From the NCBI GenBank assembly GCA_033002965.1, contig JAURVB010012380.1:1-64000 (forward strand): DNA of 64,000 nt. The letters are read 5' to 3'. Position numbers and translations under genes: made by a program. Shown piece after piece: positions 12,847-24,986 of this stretch. Every line of letters starts with the position of its first letter. Positions within the stretch are counted from its first letter, which is position 1. The notes under the pieces were generated by a model that was not told where the DNA came from, ran no database searches, and saw only the letters and a program-made list of their open reading frames with translations. Origin of the DNA: Piper betle. Its lineage: Eukaryota > Streptophyta > Magnoliopsida > Piperales > Piperaceae.

Positions 12847-14611
12847 CTATAAGATACAAAAATAAAAAAGGTAAAGGCTGGTTAATGTACATTGGAAATT
12901 CTGTGATGCAAATGTTGGATTTTGATTTGGGTCTGAACCCGTCTGGAGTACAGTTTGAAGATCAATACCCCAGATACCTGGAAACTGTGAACAGAAGGCC
13001 TTCATTAAGTTCATATTTTCACGTGTGCAGAAAATAAAGGACCCAGACATTGTAATTACCTGGGAACCAACATCGGTGCCATTTGCCACAACATTCTGAA
13101 TGAATCCAAGCTTTTGTAACTTTACAAACTGACAAGCTGCTTGCGATAATTCGAATGGATGTGCAGTTTGAGGCAAAGATACATGTGATTGAAGACCCTA
13201 AATAATCAAAGCTCACAAGTTTAGCACTGATGTGTATGGATGAAATGGAAAAGCTTGTCCACCAAATTGTTCATCAATCAACTTACTTCCTTTGACAGGA
13301 AGGCTTCCATGTTGGAATCAAAGTTTACGGTGGCCAACTTCATTGAAAGAAACTGAAACAATAACATAGTTTTATGACAAATATGCATCATGAATGTTAA
13401 TTATTAAAGTAAATATCATCAACTTCCAGATGATGAATTATCCATCCAAATTACCTCAACTTGGCGTTGCAACGACTGGACATAATTTATGATTTCGTCT
13501 AGCATCACGGCTTTACCAGTTACCTGATCAACAGTTCAACCGAATAAGTTCTCATTCAATAACAGTATAAGAAAAGATGTTTTAACACTTTCATGGACTT
13601 CTCACCTTACTGCAACCTGGCACAAGATCTTGTAAAACTTTCATCCTTTCACTAATTTTTTCTCTTCTAACCTGGTGAAAACCATACTTAAGTTATCATC
13701 TACAGATAATTCTTGGAAGACACAACTCAAATTTTATCACCGAAGTTATCTGCTACTTACCCTCTCTGCTAGACTATGACTATCTGTGGCTTGGCCTCTT
13801 CTTGCCCTGACATGGATATAATCTTTCGGAGGCTCCGGAGGCTTTGAACTATTATTATTTTGCTTCTGATTATTCTTTGCGTTTTCTCCATCCTTTTCAG
13901 ATGCTTTACTCCTCTTGGCATCATAATGATCCTCCTGTTACACATACACAAATCAATCTCCCCATTTCAATCAAAGCACCCCCTCACACAAAAGCTATCT
14001 TGTAAACAATTAAGATCCTCACCTTAACAACTTTTTCTTTAGCTTTGTTATGTGCAATTGCCTTCCTTTTTTAGCGTTCATGGCATTTTCGCCTGGGATC
14101 TTATCTGAAATGGATGAGAACTCCTCTTCATCCGCAGCAGCAGCGGAGCTTGCTCCACATCTCATCGACTTACTACTCAAAACTCTGGACAAATTCCCAC
14201 CCCCATTTTCTTCAAGCAAAGGTAAGGCAAATCGAGACGGCCAAAACAAGAATTCATGGCAGCTCTCTCGGCAAAGCCAGTATCAGATGGGAGTGGAGCC
14301 ACGCCATGATGAGCATTCAACGAGACAGCACCAAGGTTGAGCTTAGGCGGTGAGTTCAATGGCGTGCTATAGCACGACGTCGTAGCGCTGTTGTTGTTAT
14401 AAGAGCAAGACATGGGCGGCGATATCTCCCTGGAGCTATTATACATGCTCCCCATCGAGCTCAACCGAGACTCAAACTGGGTGGCCGTCTGCTCCATGGT
14501 ATTATAGTAAGCAGCAGCTTGCAAGTGTTCGGAGCTGGAGTTGAGCTCTCCCATATACAAAGGCCGCCAGTTGCCGCCATTACCATCGACAAAATACATC
14601 TCCTTCTCCAT
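12847..14611 (-). CDS. bHLH transcription factor, subgroup XII (BEE/CIB/bHLH62-like)
   Basis: Nuclear DNA-binding regulator. Exons on the minus strand: 14611-14025, 13934-13761, 13671-13606, 13523-13455, 13352-13287, 13197-13060, 12984-12847; about 412 residues. Exon 1 carries the N-terminal motif [16 protein letters not shown], typical of this subgroup. The bHLH region is spread over exons 2-5: [56 protein letters not shown] and [14 protein letters not shown]. The H-E-R residues of the basic region (HSLAERVRR) predict E-box/G-box binding. Exon 1 has two single-base frame breaks, near 14236-14241 and in a six-base homopolymer at 14067-14072. One more base at the second site restores [16 protein letters not shown]. 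The last exon ends in a short hydrophobic tail unlike the usual family end. It is convergent with the kinesin gene. Confidence 0.88.
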
Positions 14612-14693
14612 ATATACAAAAAACAGAGAAGACCCAGATGGAAACTTGAGGTGGGAAGCTGCGAATGATGAGAAAGAAAGACGCTTTTTGATG

Positions 14694-14703
14694 CTTATAT
14701 AAA
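14694..14703 (-). promoter_or_regulatory. TATA box of the bHLH gene
   Basis: TTTATATAAG on the minus strand, 83 bp upstream of the start codon, in a region otherwise less AT-rich than the distal spacer. Spacing would give a short 5' UTR of about 50 bases. Inferred from motif and position. Confidence 0.45.
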
Positions 14704-17700
14704 CAGGGACGAGGCCTGACAAGGGCGGGAAACACAATTGGAGGACATAGGAGGAGGAGATGGAGCTGGGGAGTTGGGAGGGTAGAAGATGCCGGGCCCT
14801 GAATGTCAAACAGTGTCTGGTGAGAGAGAAAAGAAGTTGCAGGGGGATCAGAGGTTCTGCTTTTTCTTCCAGCGAGGAAGAGGAAGGGGAGGCTGCAAGT
14901 TGCAGACTGCCATGGCTTTTATGTTTGATGCTGCTGTCCTGCTACCCTTCTCCCTTGCATTTACTACTTTTTAGTCATTCCCTCCAGAAATAATTTTTCT
15001 TCAATATACTTTTATAATTTGAAGTAATTTTTATGAAAAACACATACCATCAAACCTAGTCCAATCTCTCAAAATAAAATCTGTTCAGGATATATGTATA
15101 TATATATATAATATAATATATGAATCATATTGATCAAAACCCATTGCTAATTTGCCCTTGTGTAATGTGGTTGTTTATTATATATGATAATTGAGTTAGC
15201 TAGAGAAAAGCCTAAAATGAGATTTTTTTCTTTTTCAAAAGATATGGCTATGCCACAATATTCATTTATAACAATACTGAGTAATATAGTAGCCATGTGT
15301 AAATATTTTTCTGAACAGCGTCAACACTTGGATAGGCATAGATGCAAATATTTTCGTCATATTTGAGGAAGGAGACAGATTTAGAGAGCCAATTTTTAAA
15401 GTCCCAGACAGTTTCAACTTGACGTTGGAAAGCATGGAGTTTATTTTTTATTCTTGTAGGATGTGTAAAATGGTTCTTTTCATCCATGAATGTATATGAT
15501 AAATATGTGCATATATTCATTGACAATTGAGGTGTAAGCTGCATTTGACCTTGGCCTCTTGATGTTTATACTTCGTATATATCTCGTAAAGATGGAAGGA
15601 AGTTACCATACTTATTATTAATTTGTTATTATTAGATTAACAAAAGGTAGAAGTTGAGTTCAAAAATTTTAAGGCAAAGACAATCGATAATGTCTTGTCT
15701 TTTTCAACTTTGTGATTGTTAAAGCTAATAAACAAAGTGCCTCTGGGTTTGTGCCACTAGCATAATATCACATGGCTGTTTTTCCCATGAGATTAATTTA
15801 ATCTTAGTCATTGTGTTTACCCACTTGGAATTGGGTTTAATCAAGGTAAACAAATTGGATTATCAATTTTTTTATGTACCACAATGATAAGCTTTGATGA
15901 TTATGTTTGTCTAAAGCCTAAACAGTAATATATTTAGCTTAGTCAAAAGATCATTCATTTCAGTACTCTTCCATCTAATTCCTCTCTATTTATGGGGCTT
16001 ACATATTTTTATTGGAAGCCAACCAACCATTATCAGTGGATAATTTTTTGAGAATCATGCATATGAAGATATTTCTCGTGAACATGATAATCAAAACCAT
16101 CACCAAACAGCCTCAATCACTAGTTAGTGAACCCCTCAAATTAAGGGGGGTTGGTCTTACCTTACTTGAAAATTGCAGAGTCTAATATCCTTCTTTACCT
16201 ATAAATTGATGATGAATGTGCAAAGATGAGTAGAGTATATACAAGAAAGCTGACAAATAAACCAATGTGCAATTAAGCTTTTTAAGAAACCAATAGTACT
16301 CTTAACAAGTTAAAATTTTGAAGATTTATCGATAATATCTCTAAGAAATATTGGAGCCTCGGAAATAATTAAGCGGAATGACTATTAAATTTAAAATGGT
16401 CAATTATTAGGTAGTGGGTGATTGATTAAGCCCAAAATTGTTCTATAATGTTACCATTAAAGGTAAGGGATTATGTTGGAACTATATAATACAGGAGGTT
16501 AATGTGCCTCATGGCTTCCATTAAGGAGGAAAGATGAGAGTTTACCATTTTATTATCAGCTAAAAGATATTTGACAAATGTAAGGATGGGATACATGAGA
16601 GGGACATTGTAACTAAGCCTAGGATGTCATTTTCACACACCATATCAATGTTGGAATTTTTCTTTTATGTGCCCTTGCATCATGGAGCCCACAAAAATTA
16701 CTACAAAATTGACTTGTGGGTCTTTGCAGCTAATCTTTGTGATGAAGAATAATTATAAAGCTCCACTTATTAGAAGTGGCTTAGTGTTAGATTTTTTATA
16801 GTTTTTACTTTTCATGCTTCACTCAACTATATTTTAACGTATAAGCCATCTTAATTACATTATTAAGCAGGAAAGCTTTGGTCAAATTTGAAGCCAATTG
16901 AAGGGTGGTTCTTGTTTTTTGGATTTAAGTTAATATAAACCTTTTCTAATGGGGTAAAACACACATTAAGCAACAAATAATCAACAAAACTATGCTCTAG
17001 TAGCAATAGGAGTATATATAATACCTTAAAATTAGGGAATGTCCACTTTAATGCAAAGGGAGGGAGAAGGGGAAAAAAACAAAGCTAAGTCAAGTCCCTC
17101 TCAATGTTGTTAGTACGTAAAAACACATGCTTTTCATGTTGGTGCAATTTTCTTTGACTTATAATTGATAAATTGACAAAAAAAATTAGTTGGAAATTTC
17201 TAACCATAAATTAACTTAATCTGTGACATTTACAGAACATATTATAATTTACTCTTTTCAAATATGACAAAACAAGATGGATTTAAAATGGCAAGTTTAA
17301 TTATATTTATCCTGTAATTTGGTCGATAAGCCATGATCTTAACTCCTTTCATATCATTTCAATTTTGTAGTCATAATTTATTGGCCTTACCAACAAAAAA
17401 AGCATCCAATTTTGAGAACAATACATAAGGATCTAATTGGCTCACAGCTATCATGATGGCGATGGAATGATGTGTATGCAAATGCCAACTTGGTTTGAGC
17501 AGATGAGACTTCAATTCAATTGGTTGGAATGGATATTTAAAAACTGATTTGAAATGGCTCCTAACAAAATAAGGAAGAAGATAAAAAAAACCGTACTTAA
17601 CAGGCAGAGCTTGGTGCTAGAATATTTGATATGATGATCAATCCTTACCAGAAAGCCAGATTGTAACGCAGGGATTTGCCTAACTTTTTAGTAACAAAAT

Positions 17701-17888
17701 TTATTAGGGTGGAATTTATAAGGGAGACCTCTCGCAGAATTTTATTTGTATTTTATCACAAAATATTATAAATATGAATAATTTTTCACTGCCCAATCCA
17801 CGGCCCTATAAATTAAAAGCCTATCACCAATGTGATTGAAGCCTTCTAATGGTTTTTTTTTTAATTTTAATGCCCTCGTTATTAGGAC
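14704..17888. other. AT-rich spacer upstream of the bHLH gene
   Basis: A gene-free stretch on both strands. It contains short TA runs (for example about 15093-15119) and only short ORFs without family resemblance. No clear repeat ends were found. The part near 14.7-15.0 kb is presumably bHLH promoter and 5' leader. Confidence 0.4.
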
Positions 17889-18728
17889 TAGAGTTACTAA
17901 TTGAATGAGTCAGCTCGTGAATATTTGGCGTCGGCTCGCCTCGACTAAACTTGAAACTCGACATTTAAATGCTCAAACTCGGACTTTAATCCTATAAGTC
18001 AAGTTTGAGTAGGGTAGTATTTGTCTCGACTAGATTCGAAATCGACTCGTAGCTCGACTCGAACTCGACTTGATAATATAATACAATAATATACATAATA
18101 TCACTTGTCTACTCAAAATACATTTAAAATCATAAATAAATATTATTATTAACTAAAAATAATGGTGGCGGTAAGGGTGTTTTATTTTTTTATTAAAGTT
18201 AGGTTGTCCTTGTAATTGAACGATCTAGATTAAAGTTTAAGACAGAAATATTATTGCCCCCAATAAAGATAATCTTTATATATATATATTAATAAGTTTA
18301 ATTGTAACTAATTATATTTTTTATATATAATAAAATAAAAAAGTAGCGGGATAGCTTACTTGGGAGAGTGTTAGACTGAAGATCTAAAGGTCATGTTTAA
18401 TAAGTTCATCCACCCTAAGAAAAAGGGAAAAAAGAAAATTATAAATCAGAGTTGCCAATTGAGCGAGCCAATAAGTTACTTCCGACTTTACAATCAAGCT
18501 AGTTTCGATCTCCCAAATGAGCTGGTTTCAAGCTTGTCAAAATTAAATATTTTAAGTGTATTCGAGCTGGAGTCAAACTCGAATAACATAAAAAATGTTC
18601 GAGTTGATTTCGAGATTATATATTCAAAATTTGTTCGATCTCGAGTCGAGTTCGAATGAATTTCGAGCTATTCGAGATAAGTTCGAGCACAAGCTGAACT
18701 CGGTTCGCTTGCTTGTTTAGCAGCCCTC
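17889..18728. mobile_element. hAT-like non-autonomous element, family C copy 1
   Basis: The left end reads TAGAGTTACTAATTGAATGAG and the right end GTTTAGCAGCCCTC. Flanking 8-mers are ATTAGGAC (17881-17888) and ACCGGGAC (18729-18736); they differ at three sites, all transitions, as in an old methylated target duplication. Both subterminal zones are packed with ACTCG/CTCGA motifs. The second family member is at 42070-42525. No transposase is present; the centre carries a tRNA-Phe-like sequence. Confidence 0.68.
18346..18417 (+). pseudogene. tRNA-Phe(GAA)-like pseudogene inside family C element
   Basis: It reads like plant tRNA-Phe from the acceptor stem through the A box (GATAGCTTACTTGGGAGAG) and anticodon loop (GACTGAAGATC, anticodon GAA). 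The T-arm is degraded: the usual GTTCGATCC is replaced by AAGTTCATCC. The acceptor stem no longer pairs. An A-rich stretch (AAAAAGGGAAAAAAG) follows, as after a tRNA-derived SINE. It is unlikely to be a working tRNA gene. Confidence 0.6.
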
Positions 18729-18736
18729 ACCGGGAC

Positions 18737-19658
18737 CAACCCACACACATCCCCCAACGGGCCTATACACTACAACGTTTCCGCCACAACCCTTCGTCCG
18801 AAACTCCGGTCTTTGTATTCAACCTCCCACATCTCACTGGCCCAACCCAACATCTTTGAACTCGACACCACACTAGTTTTTATCAAACTAACATGGGTTA
18901 ATCTTAATGTATAATTAATTATGGCTACTAAAACATAATTCTGCTGATACTTGATTAAACGTTGGTAGTTTATAGTAGGTATGATATATGAAGACGATCA
19001 TCGTGAACGTATTACTACTACTACTGAAGACACTGTCCACTTGTTTAATCGAGTTAGGAAGGGTGGGAAGAGATTTCTTTGTCTGAAGATCTTCGTCAAA
19101 TTTGATTGAGAGTGCACATAACGAAATTATTGAGCCAATAACATGATCAGTTTGGACCCATGATCTAGTCATCTCGACAATTATTCCTTGAGAATATGAT
19201 TTTCAATTTGACATTTGTGTGGTATATATAGACACTTTTGCTAAGATAGTTTCCAGAAGAAACTATATTATAAACATAGTTACTTAGCATTATAGTTGTA
19301 AAAATCGGTCAATGCCACTCGGAATCGGCCGATTTGAGCCGATCCGTGAATCGGCCAATTTGAGCTGATTTAGGAAGGGTGGGGGGGGGGGGTGGGCAAG
19401 GCGGGGCAGCAATTGCAATTGAGCAGTTGTGCCCTAGCTAAGGGTCGCCCAAGCGGCGGCCTTTGGCCTATTTCATCAGCGGCACACGGCAGTGGAGGGA
19501 CAGCGAGATCTTTGGAACGGAGACAGGAGACAGTGGCACGGCGGTGGAATCGCGTCGGGAAGGTGCGTGAGCTCGCGGCCTTCTCTGCCTTGTGGAGGCC
19601 GAGCGACAGCCAAAAAGGTGGGATACAACTCGGCGACATGTTGGCTATGACTGGCGGG
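18737..19658. other. Spacer, partly repeat-like
   Basis: No gene recognised. At 19300-19375 there are repeated 'aatcgg' motifs ('ggaatcggccgatttgagcc'), followed by a G-run at 19381-19391 and a GC-rich segment (19392-19658). A similar 'ggaatcgg' zone lies at 27660-27740. This could be one edge of a further repeat that holds the family B element at 19659. Confidence 0.35.
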
Positions 19659-20143
19659 TAGGGGTGTAAACAAGCCGAGTCGAGCCAAACAGAGATGTTT
19701 TTGAATTCGACGTGATTTTTGGCAAGTATGTTTGAGCTTGTTTGAATGCTTAACGAACTTTGATGTATTATGGGTCAGGCCAAACTCGTCCAAAATTTAT
19801 AGTGTTTGGGTTTTGCTCGTGTTTTGCTTGCTATGTTTTTGAGCTGAGCTCGAGCCGAGCAAATGTTTGTGCTTAGCTCGTGCATAATTTATATATAATC
19901 AAAATTTTCTTTTCCAACACTATATAAGTTCAATGTGACCTTAATAATTTTAACGAGCTGAGTATTTTTTCGAGTTTGAACAGATCACGCTCGAGTTTCG
20001 AGCCAAGATGAACCGAACACTCCTTAGCTCAAGCTCTGTTTGTTGTTCAACGAGCTATCCATTTTTTACCACAAAATTAACGAGCACGAGTTTAAGCCAA
20101 ACGTAAAATGCTTGAGAGTAAGTTTAGCTTGTTTACACCTCTA
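19659..20143. mobile_element. hAT-like non-autonomous element, family B copy 1
   Basis: The left end is TAGGGGTGTAAACAAGCC and the right end GCTTGTTTACACCTCTA, a clear terminal inverted repeat of about 17 bp. Flanking 8-mers CTGGCGGG and CCGGCAGC match at 5 of 8. The subterminal zones are rich in GAGC/GCTCG motifs. Further copies lie at 47938-48426 and, inverted and truncated, at 60686-61171. There is no coding capacity. Confidence 0.75.
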
Positions 20144-20235
20144 CCGGCAGCGTCAATTGGCGGTGGTGTGGCGGCCTACAACGATGTGAATCGGGGTGGC
20201 GTTCGGGGTGGGGGTGTAGTGTTGGGAGGGGAAAA

Positions 20236-20440
20236 AAGTCGGTGGCAATATAGTAAATAAAAGTTGACTTAACTTCGACTCGAGTAAAAAATAATAACTA
20301 TCTTGTAATAAATCTTAAAAAAATCCAAAAAATAAAAAATCTTATAAAATATAATACACACTATAACATCACAATGATACGTTATATAACTAATAACCCA
20401 TTCAAACTACATTATAACACATACTAATACGTTATATAAC
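20236..20440 (+). repeat. Dispersed repeat, partial copy
   Basis: It shares 'ggcaatatagtaaataaa' and the following 'aaaaatccaaaaaataaaaa' region with 2575-2720. It then follows the 1-120 block loosely ('tataactaataacccattca'). Confidence 0.5.
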
Positions 20441-21617
20441 TCCACTGATCTTGAACGATTCAAGTAAACCGATTATTGTCTGATTTTTGATGAATCGATC
20501 TAATTCAAGTAATCGATAGACTTGATAATCAATAGATCATATTGGTAGTTAAAATAAATTATTTATTTTCAAAAGATGGCTTTGCACAATTAATGTGTCT
20601 AAGCACATAGATGAGGTAAGTTGGCATAAGGAAGGACATGGAAATTTATGAGGTGCACAGCATAACACAATCAACTCTTAAGTAACACTTAATTCGACAA
20701 TAATATTGTATGTATGATTCAATATGAAGACTAGTTGTTATATGAGTCATTGGATGGAAGAAAGCACTGCACTGACCCTTTTATAAGTTTATCCAAATAA
20801 AAAGTATATACGAATGAGCATGAACTAGAGGCTAATTAAAGAGTGAGATGACATAAAAGCATTCATATCCCATATCTTTTGCTGGTTAGAATTCAGAAAC
20901 TATCAGTACATATACCTTCTCCGTTTCTTATTCCATAACCTTGTAGGTTTGAATGCAGCACAACCGATCTTTAAACCTTATGAAATTGGACATCCGCATG
21001 CAAAGCGACCACCTTATTCACACTAATAATTGGAAACATTCAAATTACCATAATTCTCTATGAATTAGAGATAATCATATCTCCATTATTAATTAATGTA
21101 CGTTCATATCATTGAAATATTCAACATTGTATTCTTAATTGGTTCTTTCCATAAATAACCAAATTGGAAATTATTTTAATGGACCAATTATTTCCTTAAT
21201 GATCAAATTTTATGAATATAACATCAATCAATTCAAGAGAAAATAAATATGATATGATAAATATGTAACACAAATTGCCATGTCTGTAATCCTGTGGCAA
21301 CTTCACTCTCGCTAACCATGCCACAAACTAGAATGGCTTTGGTTGCCACAAACACAATCACAAGTAGGTTTCTGAATCACCTGCCTTTTCTTCTGTAATT
21401 GATGCATATGGAACGAGTTAAAATGCTAAATCACTCCCCTTTGTCTTATACACATTGTCATAAATAACCGTCTATGTGCCAATAAAATGATCATGAACAG
21501 ATAGCTAGCACAAGAAGACCCGAAAATTGGTTGAATAATTAATCTCGTAGTATTTTCTTATCATTGATGCCCCCATTAGTAACTAGCAGTGTGTATAATA
21601 TACATAGACATCAATGT
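20441..21617. other. AT-rich spacer
   Basis: No gene or clear element recognised. The 20450-20540 part repeats 'gattcaagtaa' and 'atcgat' motifs. The segment just before 21618 is the presumed 3' flank of the Rab gene on the minus strand. Confidence 0.35.
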
Positions 21618-22222
21618 TTAGGAAGAGCAACAATCCGAGTACTTATTCTGGTCATTAGGCACGTCCAATTTGGTACCCTTGAGTCCAGATTTGAGAACCG
21701 AAGGGGAGAGCTCCATCAATGCCCAATGATCTCCTGCTCACAACCCTATAAATCTGTTCCAAAACGGTCAAAAAGGCCTTCTCCACATTGGTTGCATCCA
21801 AAGCCGAGGTCTCGAAGAAGAGCAACCCTTCCTTCTCAGCAAACTCTCTCCCAGCCTCCATGGCCACGACCCTCAAATCACCGAGATCACAATTGTTCCC
21901 CACCAACATGATCACAACATTTCGGCCCGCATATAACCGGATAACCTCGAGCCACCTCGGAACCTGTTAAACTAAATGTTAAATACTTATATCTAATTTC
22001 CTAATACTAGTTTAGTTTGAGCAGCTTTTAATTGTTACTTACCTGTTCGAAGCTCGGCCACTTGGTGATGTCATAGACTATTAGAGCTCCGGCTGCACCG
22101 TGGTAGTAGGCGCTGGTGACCGACCGGTACCACTCCTGGCCGGCGGTGTCGCATATCTGAGCCTTGATGAGCTTGTTGTCCAAGAGAATGGTCTTGGTCT
22201 GGAACTCCACCCCAATAGTGGC

Positions 22223-23888
22223 TAGGGGTGGGCACGGACGTCCGAATGTCCGTGTCCGACCGACATCTGCAGCATGTCCGATCGAATATGACCGAATTAA
22301 AATAAACTAAACATGGACATTTTTTCGTCCGACCAAACGAGTGACCGAATGTCCAATATTTTATATTAATAAAATAATGCCTTGAACATTTTTAATGCTA
22401 ATATTATATTTTATAAAAATTACAAAACATAATATACAATAAACTTGTAGTTGCAAGTTACACTTTTTTTATTTTCATAAATTCAAAGACAATCTTATGT
22501 AATTGTTCTCCTAAAAACCATCACAAATTGTGATTACAAGTTACTAACCCACTTTCTAAATCCTTCATGTTCCACAATTGAAAATGAATACTCATATAAG
22601 ATAATTATTTTGGTCAACTCTAATTTACTCCTTCATTGATTAAATTTCCATACTTCTATTTTATTTTCTCTATTTTTTCGGTCTCATCTTGAAAATTTAT
22701 TACGCAATATCACTACTTATGTTTTTTGTCCTCTTTATTTTGAAATTATAGCATTTTCCTTCAATATGCCTCAATAAACAAGTAATTCCATAACTTCCTG
22801 CTCCCTCAAATTTTTTTTCACAGTAATGACAAATAACAAATATTCCACTCTTCTCATATTTTTTATTAAAATATGCTCATACATCGTATATTATTTTCCT
22901 TTTTTTAATAATGAACCATCCATAAATTCTCCTTCTTTAACAATCGATTTTTTTAATCTTTTCCATCTCCACTTTGCTCCTTTACATTTAATAAAAAATT
23001 TATATGATCCATCTCTGAAAAAAATATTAATTTATATTTAGTACCTATTCCGTCCAAGATGCAAGCTTCCTTCGCCAAATAATTGTACAAATTTTTATAA
23101 TTCAAATACTACACAATTTCATCGGTATATTTTTTTTACATTATATCCTATTATAAATAATTATTAACTTAATAATTATTAATCTTATAAATATTTTCAA
23201 AATATAAATAATTAACATGGCGTTATTAAAATAATCGAGTATTAATCGTATTGATTGAAACAATGGTGAAAGCTTATCGGCGGCAAAGAGCGGCGGTCTG
23301 GCGGAGGCAGAGGTAGGGCAACTGAGGCAGGCGGCGGCAGAGTCGAGGTGGAAAAGGGGAGGGCGGGGTAGGGCGGCGACAGGAGGAAAGGGGAGGGCGA
23401 CGGAGGGCAAGGGAGGGCGGCGGAGGTCGGGGGAGGGCTGGGGAGGGTGGCGGAGGTTGGAAGAGGGCAGGGGAGGGCGGTGGAGGTCGGGAGAGGGCAG
23501 CGACAGTAAGAAGGGGGAGGGCGGGAGGAAGGCGGGGGAGGGCGGCGGAGGTCAGGGGAGGACGGCGAAGGGCAACGACAGAAGGCCGCGAGGAGGGCCG
23601 GGGAGGGTGGGGGGAGGGCGGCGGAGGTCGGGGGAGGGCGGCGACAGAGGGCTGCCGAGGAGGGTGAGGGAGGTAGGCGGCGACGGCGGCGGCAGCGGCG
23701 ACGACGAATTATTAGTAAGTAGGGTTAGGGTTAATAATTAGAATATAATTTTGGACCGTCCACGGACGTTGTCCGGGCCCGACGGACAAGTCGGACATTA
23801 ATTTGGTCGACAAGTTTTGCTCGATAAAATTTCAGACAGATGCGGACAATAACTTGTCCGACATCCATCCGACCGATGCCCACCCCTA
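22223..23888. mobile_element. hAT-like non-autonomous element, family A copy 2, in the Rab exon
   Basis: It begins TAGGGGTGGGCACGG and ends CCGATGCCCACCCCTA, a terminal inverted repeat of 12 perfect bases. The flanking 8-mers are ATAGTGGC (22215-22222) and ACAGTGGC (23889-23896), one transition apart, which is the hAT-type 8-bp target duplication. The duplicated bases encode the Ala-Thr of the Rab switch I region. Subterminal GTCCGA/TCGGAC motifs are dense at both ends. It is 1666 bp with no transposase, hence non-autonomous. Confidence 0.88.
23270..23700 (+). repeat. GC-rich purine-biased imperfect tandem repeat
   Basis: Many degenerate units of the type 'ggcggcggaggtcgggggag' and 'gggagggcggcg', with strong G excess on the plus strand. 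It lies inside the family A element, which is otherwise AT-rich. The open frame across it (23457-23741) is a Gly/Arg-rich by-product of the repeat, not a gene. Confidence 0.7.
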
Positions 23889-24058
23889 ACAGTGGCCATC
23901 CCATCAAGGCTAAACTCGTTCTTGAAGAACCTGGACAAGAGCTGGGACTTGCCGACTGCGGAGTTGCCGATCACCACCATCTTGAACACATAGTGCATGG
24001 TTTGGTTTTGTCGACAGTGGTGACGAATCGGGGGCAATGGGAGCTGGGGAGATGTCAT

Positions 24059-24986
24059 GAATCATGGCCATGGGTTTTTGTAGTGGGATATTAACAAATT
24101 CCAATGCTAGCAAGTTTATTAATTTGTCTGGATGTTGACGAATTTAAATGATTTGCCCAAAATGTTAATTCTTGTCTATTGACTAATTATATTATGAGGG
24201 CCTTAATAATATTGTCTGCAATATGATGTAAATTATAATTTATACATGAGTTATTTCTTGAATCATGATGGGACGCGTATATAAAATCACAAAAATAATG
24301 TGGACGTTCTCCATGGGCCGAAGTCCAAAGATAGAGTATCAGCATTTATGAGTATTTTTTCGTGGGTTGTGTAACTTGTGTGTGGTGCTTCACTAAAAAT
24401 TTGTCCTTGGGATGGTTAATTTCTTCTGTCATGGTCATTGCTCATCCGCAAGATCACTTTTCTGGATAAGAATTTTGAACTGCCTTTGAAAGTTTTGATT
24501 GGCCAATGGAAGTGGGAGTTGTTTTGTCACAAAGGCATGGCCGCTTGGATGAGAACCGCTCGACTTTCACCGGCTTAGAACTTTGAAGACTCAACCAAAT
24601 TGTCAACCCCTCTGACCTTTTGAACACCCAGGACCTGATTTCAACGCCTGAAAAATTTACAACAACAAAAAAAGTTCTAGAAGAATTTAGAAGAATGATC
24701 AAGTGCTTCTCAATGTTTCGAATAACTCACAATTGATAAAATTTACCCGTATAATACAAAAATCCTAAGCAATCAAAACTTCTAGAATGAACGAGTAATC
24801 CGATAATTTAACTATGGGCCCCGGAAGAAATTACTTACTCAATAATAATTAATAAATACAGTCATAAACTGAAACAGTTCCACGTTAGGTGGGCCCTCAA
24901 AGCCAGGTCCTCAGCCTCTCATGCATGTATCTTTCCAACTAAACTCCTCTTCAAATCCTGTTTCTTCCTCCTTCCAACCTCCTCCC
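24059..24986. other. Spacer between Rab pseudogene and cytochrome b561 gene
   Basis: This lies between two divergently transcribed loci, so it likely holds both promoters. No motif could be assigned with confidence and no gene was found. Confidence 0.4.

Larger units (their letters stand above)
21618..24058 (-). pseudogene. RABA (Rab11-type) small GTPase, disrupted by a hAT-like insertion
   Basis: A RABA4-like GTPase of trans-Golgi/recycling-endosome traffic. The minus-strand reading starts at 24058 (or ATG 23998), is interrupted by the element at 22223-23888, resumes to 22043, and has a second exon at 21963-21618. Recognisable parts are G1 GNSAVGKS, effector region [11 protein letters not shown] (rejoined across the insertion), G3 [24 protein letters not shown]5 ETSAL and a prenylation end DCCSS. 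Conserved residues have changed: GQERYR reads GQEWYR, YYRG reads YYHG, and the NKxD guanine motif reads NNCD. One single-base frame break near 21697 precedes the C-terminal part. The insertion is in coding sequence, not in an intron. I call it a pseudogene; a recent knock-out allele is the alternative. Confidence 0.82.

Noticed and set aside
18346..18417. Functional tRNA-Phe gene
   Set aside because: The T-arm and acceptor stem are degraded, and it lies within a mobile element.
23457..23741. Gly/Arg-rich ORF
   Set aside because: Produced by the G-rich repeat inside the hAT-like element.
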